64,000 bases of DNA from Catonia carolina (Eukaryota > Arthropoda > Insecta > Hemiptera > Achilidae). Where the stretch lies: the NCBI GenBank assembly GCA_035578175.1, contig JAQMRL010000006.1, positions 34,217,893-34,281,892 of the forward strand, given 5' to 3'. The notes below the pieces were generated by a model, which searched no databases, was not told the DNA's origin, and was given only the letters and a program-made list of their open reading frames with translations. The first letter of the stretch is position 1. Each line of letters begins with the position of its first letter. Shown here piece after piece: positions 44,531 to 55,169 of the stretch. A program made the translations under genes and the position numbers.

Positions 44531-44782
44531 TTACGTTTTTTTAACTGAGGTGTTTAAAAAAATCTGTTTAAATTCTTTTCGTACTCTGTGAACACTCGAA
44601 CAAGATACGCCGGTAAATTCAGCAATAAGTGATTCTATTTCTTTAATTTCTAGGTTAGGATATTTATTTATTAGCAAACTATTTGAAAACATTAATTGTA
44701 ATTGTCTTTTCTCCGCTTCGTAAAGGTTTCCCATTTTTATGTTTAATAGTATACTTCTGGAAGAAGAAGGTTCGTCCGCCAT
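44531..44782 (-). CDS. N-terminal HTH segment of a DNA-transposase-like protein
   Basis: The ATG on the minus strand at 44782 opens an 83-residue frame beginning MADEPSSSRSILLNIKMG and ending at a stop at 44531. Residues ~40-75 contain the order KYPNLEIKEIESLIAEF, TGVSCSSVHRVRKEFKQ, a compact helix-turn-helix. This layout is familiar from the DNA-binding ends of Tc1/IS630-type transposase relatives annotated in insects. No DDE catalytic part follows within 300 bp, so this is a fragment, a first exon or a domesticated short protein. The longer upstream frame to 44878 adds a hydrophobic stretch and is less likely to be the true start. Confidence 0.45.
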   Translation of the reverse strand: MADEPSSSRSILLNIKMGNLYEAEKRQLQLMFSNSLLINKYPNLEIKEIESLIAEFTGVSCSSVHRVRKEFKQIFLNTSVKKT

Positions 44783-45255
44783 CGTCAATACATCTGTTGT
44801 CGCACAATCACGTACACAACCACGCACTAACACCCAAAAACTAAGAAAAAATATGAAAATTGATGCGAATAAATACAATTTTACACCAAATCACACACTA
44901 AATCATAAAGACATCACACACCACGTATTCAAAAATGTGACTGACTCTTATACTACACACGATTTATTTTGTTTTGATTTCACCAATCTATAAATAACTG
45001 ATAATGTCATGTGAAATGAAAATCATTTGTGTATAAAAATGACAAACCATTATAATTTTATTTTTAGGCCTATTACAATTATACCACTGACGAGATAATT
45101 GTCTAAATTTAATGAGTGGGTGTTTTTTTTAGATCACCGGTTAGCTTGCAGAGAGTTCACCCAAGGCCACGCGTACTTGTGTGTTGTGTATTTACAGGGA
45201 CTAACACATACGCATTTTGTTTACAGCAGGATTCAACTAACAAAAAACGAACTAA
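44783..45255. other. Upstream flank of the HTH frame, no gene seen
   Basis: AT-rich with a slight GC rise at 45140-45200. No partner terminal repeat for a transposon was identified. Confidence 0.3.
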
Positions 45256-45261
45256 AGAGTT

Positions 45262-45495
45262 ATTTCCTTTGAGAGTAAATGAATTTCATTATACGGTAAA
45301 AGCCTGCGGTGAATGAAGTAAAGGTGTCAATTGCAGGGTGGAAATTTGATGCATTTCAGAGGCCCTGTCATGCAGATAAGCGTACTTTTCCACATGTTGA
45401 GAAAGGCATGATTAACAACCTCACTCTTTGTTTCATTAAGTAAAACCTCTAGAGGTTCAAACCAGCCTTTCGGCTGATGACCTAAACAACAACAG
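45262..45495 (+). repeat. AAC-tailed SINE-like repeat, 3' two-thirds
   Basis: From TTTGAGAGTAAATGAATTTC to GGCTGATGACCTAAACAACA. It lacks the first ~130 bp. Confidence 0.7.
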
Positions 45496-45499
45496 TATG

Positions 45500-46210
45500 T
45501 ATAGGACAGCATGATTTGATTGTGGTATTTGTATACATGTCTAAGTAAATATTGTGTACATACGTGTGTATTGTTGGTGTACAAGAAAAAAAAATCTAGT
45601 CTATAAAAATATTAAATTTATTGTGAAAGAGACAACATACAGGTTTTTCATTTTAATACAGGTTTTATTTTTTTATTCAGAAATGTATTTAGAAGTGTTG
45701 TTTTTGTATTTTGAATATTAGTCTCCCACTGAGTTTTTGTGACCTAAACAACCAAGAACAACTTCCTATAACAACACGCGACCTGTCTATATTACAAAAA
45801 TATGTTACTTCAAAAATAATATACTACTTTAAGTAACATGTAAAACTAACACAAACTCAATAATAACTCCCTTAATGGACCTGAGTTAGATGGAAATAAA
45901 AATAAATAGTAATAAAAACATAAAAATATTGTTAGGAATTTAATAATAATATTTTTACAGAAAATTTGTTGTTTTTTATATTGAAAATTTAAATTACGTA
46001 TTAGTTAACATAATGTTCTTTAATCATTCGATGTCTGCATTTTAGGTTTAACAAATTTTTATTCATATAAGTTACAGTTATTAAGTTTTGGTGATCTTTT
46101 TCGTATTGCAAAGTTTAACAGTTTTACAAAACTTGAGTAATATCACATAGGCGTGAGCTGAAATCTCATGTCACGATGAGGATTTTAAGCTCTTTAAGCA
46201 CGATTTCAAG
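45500..46210. other. AT-rich stretch, no gene seen
   Basis: No recognisable exon, RNA or repeat boundary. Confidence 0.45.
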
Positions 46211-46218
46211 AATAATAA

Positions 46219-47061
46219 AAATCTGGTGTGAAACACTCACATAACTTTCTCTTGTCAATGCAAATAATGAACAATATAATCTAACGTTAGTAATAAATCA
46301 TTAGAAATAAACAAAAAACTAACGTCAAAAAACCTTACCTTATTTTAATCATGAGTGAAAAACGCAAAATGAAAATGAACCTCAGTTTGGCTTTTAATAT
46401 GGAAAATTACTCTTTCACGCTAAAACTAGGCTCTGTACAGAAAAATGCTCGGAATAAAAGTTTTAGATCTTTTAATTTCTTATAATTTTGATTACACACT
46501 TTTGTCGTAAAATACATAATAAGGCTGAAATCTTTTAAAATGTGTAAATTTTAAATTCTCTACAACTTTTGCAGGAGACATTTTTTGCAGTAAAATGCAT
46601 CTTTAAGTCGCAATCTTAAAAAAACAATTTTTTTACGAGAAAACAGCCTCACCAAAAATTTCAGCAGACATCGCGCCTACTCTATCTTGTAGGGCATAAA
46701 AAATTTAGTAAATGAGGCGATTTTTAAAAAATCGTAGTAGCCGTTTTTTATAAACTTGCAAAAAAGTGAAAAATGACACGAATAAACTACTACTTCCGGT
46801 TGACCGATTTTGATGAAAATGTTCGTGTCGGGTCCAGTAGGCTAGTAGTATCTAACTTAAGTTTCAAGTTCATACAATATTCCGTTTTTGAGATATTTGG
46901 TTCACACCCACATACAGATACACAAAACAGACCAATCGCTAAAAACATGTTTTTTGGGTTCAGGGGTCTGAAAACATGTAGATCCGGTGAAAACTCGATT
47001 TCTAAAAATCGACATGAAAACAATACTTTCTTTCCTTTATATTCATATAAGCAAGAGAAAT
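46219..47061 (-). mobile_element. Helentron-like (HINE-type) repeat, near full length
   Basis: The plus strand begins ATCTGGTGTGAAACACTCAC, with TTTCTCTTGTC just inside, and ends ATATAAGCAAGAGAAA. The open frames at 46773-47087 are repeat read-through. Confidence 0.8.
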
Positions 47062-47126
47062 CAACAAAAAACAAACACGGGTATTAGCCCAAATAGTTGT
47101 TAATAAAACAATATTTGGCCTCCTCC

Positions 47127-47285
47127 GTGGCGTAGTGGTTACCGCGCTATCCTACTAAGCGGAGGTCCCGTGATCGATTCCCGGCTTCGGTCTGGAAATT
47201 ATTACGTGCTAAAACCCATCGTTAAAAGTTTCTCAACCCACCGTTGCTGCTAATGACTAAGCTGTTGATACAACTTTAAATAATA
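47127..47285 (+). repeat. tRNA-derived SINE
   Basis: A box CCGTGGCGTAGTGGTTACC and B box GTGATCGATTCCCGG are spaced as in a tRNA. A body with CCCACCGTTGCTGCTAATGA follows, ending ACAACTTTAAATAATA. The tail relates to the SINE at 30265. Confidence 0.75.
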
Positions 47286-47614
47286 TAAAATACGATATTT
47301 TAAACAATTTTTCAATCGCAGAAACATACATAACAAACCATGAAATGACTGGTTTTAGTTTCATCTAACATATTTTATCTAGCCATGTCTTCTGTACCCT
47401 TCTTCTTAAAGTCTCTCTCTTATCGGAGGTCTTCATCATTTTGCGGACCTTATTCGCTGCTGCACGGAATAGTTCCGTATTACTGCAACCAAACCAGTGC
47501 CTCAGGTTCATCAACCAGGATGTCTGACATCTGTCAACGTTCCGCTTGCTCTTTATTTTCCTGTGAATGATTAATGTGATGTCATATAGGAACTCTAATC
47601 ACATGTCATACCCT

Positions 47615-47712
47615 GTGATGGTAAACCACCTCACTCCTCATTTTACTTTGTAAAACCTCTACAGGTTCAAACCAGCTTTTCGGCTGATGACCTAAACAAC
47701 AACAACAACACC
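47615..47712 (+). repeat. AAC-tailed SINE-like repeat, tail-end copy
   Basis: AACCACCTCACTCCTCATTT to GGCTGATGACCTAAACAACA with about five AAC units. It is nested in the LINE. Confidence 0.7.
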
Positions 47713-47744
47713 CTGTGATTAGAGCTATAGACAGTTTATCAGAC

Positions 47745-47968
47745 CCTATAATCACATTATACAGCAAGACCCTGTGGTGAATGAGGTGAAGGTTTCATTT
47801 GTGGGGTGGAAAGTAGATCCTTTTTGGAGGGGCTGGCATGCTGATAAGCATCCTTTTTCACTCAGTAAGGAAGGCAATTGTAAACCACTTCACTCATCGT
47901 TTTACCTAGTAAAGCCTCTAAAGGTTCAAATTAGTCTTTCGGCTGATGACCTAAACAACAACAATCAG
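47745..47968 (+). repeat. AAC-tailed SINE-like repeat, 3' two-thirds
   Basis: ATTATACAGCAAGACCCTGT to GGCTGATGACCTAAACAACA. It is nested in the LINE next to the shorter copy. Confidence 0.75.
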
Positions 47969-48371
47969 ATGTCCAAGATATTGAAGTTTTCTCTTCTTCA
48001 CTATCTTAACCAACTCACATTCGGTACCTACTCATTTTATCAAGCACATCTGTATTTGCTATTCTATCTGTCCTCGGAATGCACCACATCCTGCGGTAGC
48101 ACCATCTCAAAGGCTGTATCTTCTCTAAATAGATCTTATTGAGTGTCCATGCATCTATGTCGTATAACAGATCAGAGAAAACATAAAGTCGCAAGATTCT
48201 CATTCTGATCCCAATGCCAAGATCCCGACTACACAGAATTTTCCTTTGTGACACAAATGGCAGATCTTAATTTCTATCCTTGGTCTTATTTCATTCGTTT
48301 ACTCTCTTGTCTGTTCTATCCACGTATCCAGATATTTATAGATTGTAACTAGTTTTCGAAGCTATTTGTAA

Positions 48372-48750
48372 GAAAGAAAGTTGGCAAATTCCAATCAGTG
48401 TGCGGCAATATTACCAGAACCCGTGGCAGAAAAAAAAGAAAAGAAACGGAGATAAAATTTTACAAGGTAATGGCTGCCCCAGTCCTACTCTATGGAAGTG
48501 AGTCGTGGATTAATACCAGACCACTGGAGAGTAGAGTCATAGGAGAGACAACTAAGAAATGAAGACATAACAGCGGAGCTGAATGTATAAAACTTGAGTG
48601 GGAAAACTGGATAATATCGAAACCGATGGAAGGAACCACATAGAGAGAATTCCTGAGGGAGGATCCCGCGCAGTGTTTTACAATAGGCCTACTGATCGGT
48701 GGAGAGGAGAAATGTTGGGAGACCACGCAAAAGATGGCAAAAATTCAATA
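48372..48750 (+). mobile_element. Non-LTR retrotransposon ORF2 fragment, plus strand
   Basis: Frames read FQSVCGNITRTRGRKKRKET, then FYKVMAAPVLLYGSESWI, and later RIPEGGSRAVFYNRPTDRWR. This is the thumb-to-C-terminus portion of a LINE: the TRxKFYKxMAxPxLLYGSExW signature, then the RPxGRxxxGRPxxRW region with frameshifts. It lies head-to-head with the minus-strand LINE to its left. Confidence 0.75.
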
Positions 48751-48754
48751 GTTT

Positions 48755-50330
48755 GTCGTTGTTGTGAGTCGGAGCAGGCGGAAGCCTTATCCTTGATTGT
48801 GAGATAATGAAAAAGAAGTAACTGTAGCTACGACGGTATGATGTTGCAGTCCCAGTGCGCATGCGTTAGGAAGTTGGGGTAAATCCCCACTACAAAGTAG
48901 CCTCACTACGTTAATATCAAATATTCTGTTGCCGATTTTCTATTGTGAAATACTAAAATGGTGGGGGTAATGTTTACCCGCTAAGGCTGATTGTTGAAAC
49001 GCTCAAACTGCAATTTCTTTACGGTATGCCTATAGTTTCTCTTCTGTATCCTGGTGGATTCCAATTTATTTATTTTCTTTGGGTATCTTTCGTTCTCCGT
49101 CCTTTGTGCTAGACCCAACTATGCAAAAAATGGTTGGGTCAGACAATATTCCTACTGATTGTAAATTGTCCTGTTATTGTCAAGTAATGTACAATAGGCC
49201 TAAATCGAATTTTTATTTATTTTTTTATTAAAATTGATTGATTTTTCCCTTCTATCTTAATTTAGGTATTATGAGGAAGTGATGTATATTAAAAACATTT
49301 AGTATTACATCTGTGTAATATTAAAAAAAGAAATTTGAAGTGAAATGAATTTACCAACACTATTCCCGGATGTTGTACATTTCCTTTTTGGTAAAGATTA
49401 CTTTTAGAAAGTTTTAATTTTTAACGGTATACTAAATTAAAATAGTGTGATTACTTTTTATATTCTCTATAGGATGTATTAAATATTATTTTCTATAATT
49501 AAATTTAAAAATGTGTTTTTATTATTATTTCCTTCAATCTTGTGTGTTCAAACCAATAAGTTTTGAGGTTATGTACAATAATTTTATTTTATTTTTCATT
49601 GTAATTATTATCCAGGTTTAAATTATTTTAATGTTGTAGGTAATATTATTGTTTTAAAGCAATTTCATGTATATAATTGACCAGATGTGTGGAGTGATGT
49701 TGAAGAAGAAGAAGAAAAATAAGGAGGTGGAGGAGAAATATTTAACATTTGTTGATGAAAACCAGTTGTTAAATAAGTTGCAGTAATAGTGCAGTTCTTT
49801 CTCCTTGTGTTCTTCCTTCTTCGTTTTCTCTGATCTTTTTATCTTTCTTTACTCCTTGACTTAGCTTATTTTATTCCGTATGTAGTGTAATAGAAACACC
49901 ATTTCTTGGTTGGTCATCAACCGGTTCTCCTTATACCTACAATAAAGATTATGTATGCTCCTGATGAACGTTCTGTGTAACTTCCCTTAAATATCATTCG
50001 CTTCTTCCTTTTACTAAATTTGATTGAAATGTCGACCAAACCTGAACTAGTTCATCATTTCTAACCTAATTCCTTTATTATTGAATTTTTTACTTATATT
50101 TTTGTTTAAAAGCAGTTATTTATATTCCATGCATATTTTAAGAAATTATTATATAGACGGGTTCACTTACAGCTAAAGATTGTGACTGTGGAATTATGTT
50201 TCCTGACAGAATTTTTTTATAAAATCAATAACATATATTTTGTATTCTTTTGTAAAGCCTTGTTGATTATTGATCGATCTTGTTGATTATTGATTGTCAT
50301 AATCAAGTAGATAAAAATAAAAGAAAGTAG
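48755..50330. other. Intergenic or intronic sequence, no gene seen
   Basis: Contains a perfect hairpin GACCCAAC...GTTGGGTC at about 49112-49140 with a 13-nt loop, and a GAAGAAGAAGAAG tract at about 49706. No coding signal was found. Confidence 0.4.
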
Positions 50331-50334
50331 ATAA

Positions 50335-50580
50335 AAGCATCTACTTTCCACCCTGCAAATGGCACCTTCACTTTATACACCACCGGTTCTGGCTGTATAA
50401 TGAAATTCATTACTCTCAGAGGAGCCCTGACTAGTATCTTTTACTCTACCTCTTTTGTTCTTAAATGCTTAAGTCATATAATTGGCTCACCATGTGATAA
50501 GAAAAAAAAAACTATTTTTTGTAGTCCTGGAACTAGCAGATCGATTGCAAACAATTTAACACTCCACCTGCGTGTTACGG
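50335..50580 (-). repeat. AAC-tailed SINE-like repeat, head portion
   Basis: TCTACTTTCCACCCTGCAAA to TTTAACACTCCACCTGCGTG matches the first ~250 bp of the family in reverse. Confidence 0.7.
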
Positions 50581-50868
50581 GCAATGACGAATCCTACGAA
50601 ATTGCGAAACCTACGTTAATCATAAACCTCTTTATATTACCTAAAAATTTCAATTTTGTAATTTTTACCGACTATTAAAGTGTTCTAAAAACAATGTCAA
50701 GTTTAAGAAACCCCTTTCATGTAACGATGCGACTCATGGCTTCTCTTTTCTGTTATTCCCTCATCAGCATAATTTTTCATATATTTTAAATATTTCGTAT
50801 GCAACCGTACTGTATTTTTAACTATAAAAACGGGAAAAATATTTTGAAAAACCGTACACCATTATCGT

Positions 50869-51172
50869 TCAAGTAAAGGTCAAATATCGTAGAACGGCAA
50901 TACAAATCGGCAAATTTAAATGTGGGACTGAATTAGTCTTTAAGACATGTTTTAATGGAAGATGTAGAAACTCGGACTGTAAATCGCGTACATAATCCAA
51001 TTCGTCGAACTGTATTAAACACACGCGGCCACTATCAGCAAAAAATGAATCGGCCCGCTTGCAAGCATTTATCCACTTCAATCTAGTTTCAGTGGCCTTT
51101 GGAAAACGGTAAAACTTATAATGCCTAACTCCTTTTGGTGTGTTTCGTGATTAGAACACCCGTAGACAATCC
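50869..51172 (-). pseudogene. THAP-type zinc-finger domain fragment, frameshifted
   Basis: On the minus strand a first frame gives DCRIVYGCSNHE. After a 2-nt shift near 51135 a second gives TPKGVRHYKFYRFPK, RLKWINACKRADSF, GRVCLIQF, DYVRDLQSEFL and VPHLNLP. This is the THAP order: Cys pair, KFYxFP, W, ACxR, RVCxxHF, then the basic or LP-rich end. Two defects stand out: the frameshift, and Gln where the zinc-binding His of CxxHF should be. THAP domains bind DNA and occur in P-element transposases and derived host genes; which applies here is not decidable. No ATG is in frame before the first cysteine. Confidence 0.7.
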
Positions 51173-51174
51173 GG

Positions 51175-51700
51175 CAATCGCGTAACTCACTATTATCAAA
51201 GACTAATTAAGAATTACCGACCGTATTAAGACTAGTAAACATCACAGAGCGACACGGTACGTATCGTGCGTCCGCTGTCGCTTGTGACCAGTGACGTCAG
51301 AAAGCGTGGCTTGCCACTGCGCATTGTTATGATCCCTACTGTCTAGTAAAGTAACCATGATTAAAATTCATGCACGATTTTCGAACTGAAGCTTCGTTCA
51401 TCACATTACCACAAAATCTCCGTTTTTTGTCTATAAATTTCGATAGGTCGCGCTCCTTTAGAATTAAAAAAGCGTTTTACACTACGGACCTTACACTTGG
51501 CGGGATCGTTAATTTTGTTACACATTTTAAAGAATTACAAATAATCAATACACAACTGTATCGGTTCGCTGTTTGCGCCAGACTGGCCCAAGGTGAGTTG
51601 ATGGTCAGGAACTCGGCAGCGGAGGTGGTTGGGGAACTGCACGGCTCGTCAGATCAAAACGTTCTTTACTTTCCGAATAACCCTAGTATAATAAAAAATT
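51175..51700. other. Mixed region upstream of the THAP fragment
   Basis: GC rises at 51240-51330 (CGGTACGTATCGTGCGTCCG). The 118-codon frame at 51370-51726 has no domain I recognise and runs into a tRNA-like SINE head, so it is not called. Confidence 0.35.
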
Positions 51701-51703
51701 GGT

Positions 51704-51860
51704 CGCCTCCGTGGTCCAGTGGTTAGCGTGCTACACTGCAAAGCGGAAGTCTTGGGTTCGATTCCCGGTGAGGAATTTGAGCGAGAACTTTCTTATATTT
51801 GTATGTAGATTACATCTGTATTATTCTTATAAACGTATCAATAAATTGATTTTGAGTATG
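51704..51860 (+). repeat. tRNA-derived SINE
   Basis: Head CCTCCGTGGTCCAGTGGTTA (A box) and CTTGGGTTCGATTCCCGG (B box) at tRNA spacing. The acceptor stem does not close (GCCTCCG against TGAGGAA), so it is not a tRNA gene. An AT-rich body follows. Confidence 0.75.
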
Positions 51861-51864
51861 GGTA

Positions 51865-52570
51865 GTGAGATTAAGAAATAAAAAAAGGTTTTAATGTTTT
51901 AATTGTAGACTAAATCAGAACCATATTATTTATGGATTATTCTTTTTCTTTTCTTTCGTTTACCTACCTTTTTTATTATTGACCGAAGGGAAATATAGAT
52001 AAATTGATCATAATTATATGTATTTTAATTCTTTTTTACTATGTAAAATTTATATTGCAACCAATTTTATAGCTGCTATTAATGAATATAAATTCCTGTT
52101 TATGATTTATTCATACTGTGTCTTAAATAATCTATTTTTATTGAAAGTTTACTTTGGTTACTTTTTTAATTTATGTATTAATATATAACTTAAATATGTC
52201 TTCGTTTTCTTTGTTATTTTCTTTTATCTGTATGTAATTAATGAATGAATTTTATTTCTTGTTCTTTAGGTGGTTTTTTATTTTTTATTTATTAATGGGC
52301 GTTTTGAATATTTTATGCATAAGTCTTTAAATGACAGCTTAATTTTGCATTGCAAATAACATAACTAAATAATGATTTTTAATAGTGTCTCTTATTTCAT
52401 TTTATCATCAATCATTTGTTGTAATTAAAGATTGTAGTTTTACTCGGTTGTAATTTCTTAATTGAATATTTATTTATTCGGAAAATATTATTTTATATTT
52501 TACCCTTTTTGTAAATGAAGTAACTCATCACTACATCTGTTAATTTTTTCTATTGAAGGAACTAAAGCAA
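51865..52570. other. AT-rich stretch, no gene seen
   Basis: No recognisable coding or repeat structure. Confidence 0.45.
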
Positions 52571-52577
52571 CATAAAA

Positions 52578-52672
52578 AAATGATATGAAACACTCACACG
52601 ACTTTCTTTAACCTCTGTAAATAATGAACAATATAACCTAAGTGTAATCATGAATAAACAATCTAAAATTAA
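52578..52672 (-). repeat. Left ~95-bp direct repeat bracketing the mariner-bearing Helentron-like copy
   Basis: From TGATATGAAACACTCACACG to ACAATCTAAAATTAAAA. It is itself a short derivative of the Helentron-like 3' end (hairpin plus AACAATATAACC) and is almost identical to 54962-55058. Confidence 0.8.
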
Positions 52673-53061
52673 AAATCTGGTGTGAAACACTCACACAACT
52701 TTCTCTTGCCAGTGCAAATAATTAACAATAAACCTAACATTAGTAATAAAACATAAGAAATAAACAAAAAACTAACCTCAACAAACATAACCTAATTTTA
52801 ATCATGAGTAAAAGACGCAAAATGAAAATCAGTTTGGCTTAGAAATACGGAAAATCACTCTTTCTCTCTAAACTAGGCTCTGTAGAGAAAAATGCTCTAA
52901 ACAAAAGTTGTAGATCTTTTAATTTTCTATAAATTTAATTATATACACTTTTAACGTAAAATGCATACTAAGGCCGAAATGTTAAAAAAATCGATTTTTC
53001 TCACGTTTTCGTGAGAAAAAAAAACAGAAAATCGCAAATTACCGCTAAACTAAGCGTTATA

Positions 53062-54394
53062 CGAGGGCCATCCGGAAAGTAGTACCCGTTTGTGAAATAA
53101 AGACACAGAAGTAAATATTAGCAAATGTAAACATTTTTATTGAAAAGAGCATACCTTAAACTACTTCTCCACATAATCTCCAAGCAAATTTAAGCATTTG
53201 TCATAACGTGTGACGAGTTTTTGTATTCCAGCATCATATTCCTCCGCCGCCAGCCGATCGAAATACGTAGTCACACCTTCTTTAAGTTCTTCATCGCTGT
53301 CAAATCTTTTTCCCGCCAAAAACTCTTTAAGTTTTGTAAAGAGATGAAAATCTGAAGGGGCCAAGTCCGGGCTATACGGTGGATGGTCGAAAATTTCCCA
53401 ATTGAATTGCTGCAGAAGTTGTTGTGTTATCCCCGCTGCATGAGGCCTGGCATTGTCATGGAGGAGAATGACGCCATCAGACAATAGACCTCTCCGTCGA
53501 TTTTGTATTGCCCGCCGTAATTTCTTTAATGTTTCACAATACGCATTAGCGTTAATAGTGTCTCCACGGGCCATAAAATCAATAAGCAGTATACCACGTC
53601 GATCCCAGAAAATGGTTGCCATAAGTTTCCTGGTGGACAGAACAGTCTTGAATTTTTTTGGTTTCTTTGGTGAATGAGGATGATGCCACTCCATTGACTG
53701 TCGTTTACTCTCAGGTGAAGCATAACAAACCCACGTTTCATCACCAGTAACTATGCGATTCAAGAACGCGTCTGCTTCATCAGAATAACGTTCCAAAAAT
53801 GTTAATGCAGCAGCCATACGCTTGGTTTTGTGCTCATCTGTAAGCATGCGAGGGACCCACCTTGCGCAAATTTTTGAATAATGCAGATGGTCTTTGACAA
53901 TTTCATGAAGAATTGTGCGAGAAACATTAGGGAAATGTTCACAGATGTCATCAATTGTAACGCGCCGATCGTGCCTCACGAATTCGTCTACTGACCTCAG
54001 CAGTTGATCTGTAATGACAGATGGTCTCCCTTAACGCTCATCGTCGTGTGTGTTCCCCCTCCCCAAGTTAAAATTACGACACCAGCGCCGAACAGATGAC
54101 TCATCCATCACATCGTCTCCATACACTTCCTTTAATTGGCGATGAATATCACAAGGTCGAACGTTTCTTGCATTGAGAAATTTTATTACAGCCCTCACTT
54201 CACAACTGGCGGCGTTCTCAATTTTTTTAAACATTATGAACGGTCACAGAAACAAGACAGGCAATGCTAGCGTCGCGGAACTTACAACAGAGAAGGCAGA
54301 CAAGCCACTGAAGCGATCTGACCTTGACCGGCGGCTGCTCGCCTCGTCAGCGCCTCATGCGGCGGAAACGGGTACTACTTTCCGGATGGCCCTC
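53062..54394 (-). mobile_element. Near-intact mariner transposon
   Basis: 1,333 bp, bounded by TA at 53060-53061 and 54395-54396. The two ends are identical for about 30 bp, starting CGAGGGCCATCCGGAAAGTA. The insertion site is known exactly because it interrupts a repeat of known sequence. Perfect ends and a transposase with only one visible stop suggest recent activity. Confidence 0.95.
53161..54234 (-). pseudogene. Mariner transposase with one nonsense codon
   Basis: It starts at the ATG at 54232-54234. Codons 1-67 give the N-terminal HTH segment (MFKKIENAASCEVRAVIKFL to NLGRGNTHDDER). A TAA stop at 54031-54033 interrupts, and the frame then continues without any shift to the stop at 53161. 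The second part has WVPRMLTDEHK, GDETWVCYASPESKRQS (first catalytic Asp), LLHDNARPHA (second Asp) and YSPDLAPSDFHLF (third Asp). Thirty-four residues lie between the second and third Asp, which is the D,D34D signature of mariner. Total length of about 357 codons fits the family. The enzyme would cut and paste the element at TA sites. The single stop makes this copy non-autonomous unless it is read through or started internally. Confidence 0.93.
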
Positions 54395-54961
54395 GTACAA
54401 AAAATTGTTTGAAATAAAAGTTGTAGGTTTTTAAATTCTCTACAACTTTTATTATATAAGTTTTTGCGCTAAAATTTATATTAAAGCCGTAATCTTAAAA
54501 AAACAACGTTTTTACGTGAAAACAGCCTCACCGAGAATTTCAGCAAACATGGCGCCTACCCTATCTTGTAGAGAATAAAAAATTGAGTAAAATAGGCGAT
54601 TTTAAAAAAAATCGTAGGACCCGTTTTTGAGAAAATCGCAAAAAACTGAAAAATTATACGAATAAACTACTACTTCCGGTTGACCGATTTTGATGAAAAT
54701 GTTCGTGTCGCGTCCGGTAGTGGTATGTAACTTAAGTTTCAAGTTTCAAGTTCGTACGATGTTCCGTTCTTGAGATATTCTGTTCACACACACACACAGA
54801 CACACACACACAGACACACACACAGACCAATCGCTAAAAACATGTTTTTTGGGTTCAGGGGGTCTGAAAACGTATAGATCCGGTGAAAACTCGATTTCGA
54901 AAAATCGACATGAAAACAATACTTTCCTTCCTATATATTCATATAGGCAAGAGAAAGTAAA

Positions 54962-55058
54962 AATGATACGAAACACTCACACGACTTTTTTTAACCTCTG
55001 TAAATAATGAACAATATAACCTAAGTGTAATCATGAATAAACAATCTAAAATTAAAAA
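54962..55058 (-). repeat. Right ~95-bp direct repeat bracketing the Helentron-like copy
   Basis: TGATACGAAACACTCACACG to ACAATCTAAAATTAAAA, the same order as 52578-52672 with very few differences. Confidence 0.8.
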
Positions 55059-55169
55059 CATCCCCTAATTTTAATCAGGAGTCTGTCAGTGGATGGTGAT
55101 ATTAAGTGTCGTGGGGAAACCTTTAATGTTGGTGGCCCTGAAAATCGCCGTTTAAGCGGTGGTCGTACC

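Larger units (their letters stand above)
47385..48335 (-). mobile_element. Non-LTR retrotransposon ORF2 C-terminus, split by SINE-like repeats
   Basis: On the minus strand, 48330-47975 gives ILCSRDLGIGIRMRILRLYV, then WTLNKIYLEKIQ, RRMWCIPRTDRI and KKRKLQYLGHL. The continuation lies at 47580-47385 with CQTSWLMNLRHWFGCSNTEL then FRAAANKVRKMM. These are the usual LxLxYGxxxWT, WxxRMxxIxxxD, RKLQYLGH and SWLxNLRxWF motifs in correct order. The intervening 47610-47970 is occupied by two AAC-tailed repeat copies, so the SINE-like element inserted into an existing LINE. Frameshifts are present. Confidence 0.75.
52673..54959 (-). mobile_element. Helentron-like (HINE-type) repeat interrupted by mariner
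   Basis: The outer ends are ATCTGGTGTGAAACACTCAC on the left and GGCAAGAGAAAGTAAAA on the right. A (CA)n tract lies at about 54784-54824. Removing the mariner (53062-54394 plus one TA) restores the family's GCGTTATACAAAA junction. Confidence 0.9.

Noticed and set aside
46773..47087. Overlapping open frames on both strands (104 and 94 codons)
   Set aside because: Both are shadows of the Helentron-like repeat at 46219-47061.
51370..51726. 118-codon plus-strand frame
   Set aside because: No domain, and it runs into a tRNA-headed SINE; probably chance.
51704..51775. Possible functional tRNA gene
   Set aside because: A and B boxes are good, but the acceptor stem does not pair and the sequence runs into a SINE body.
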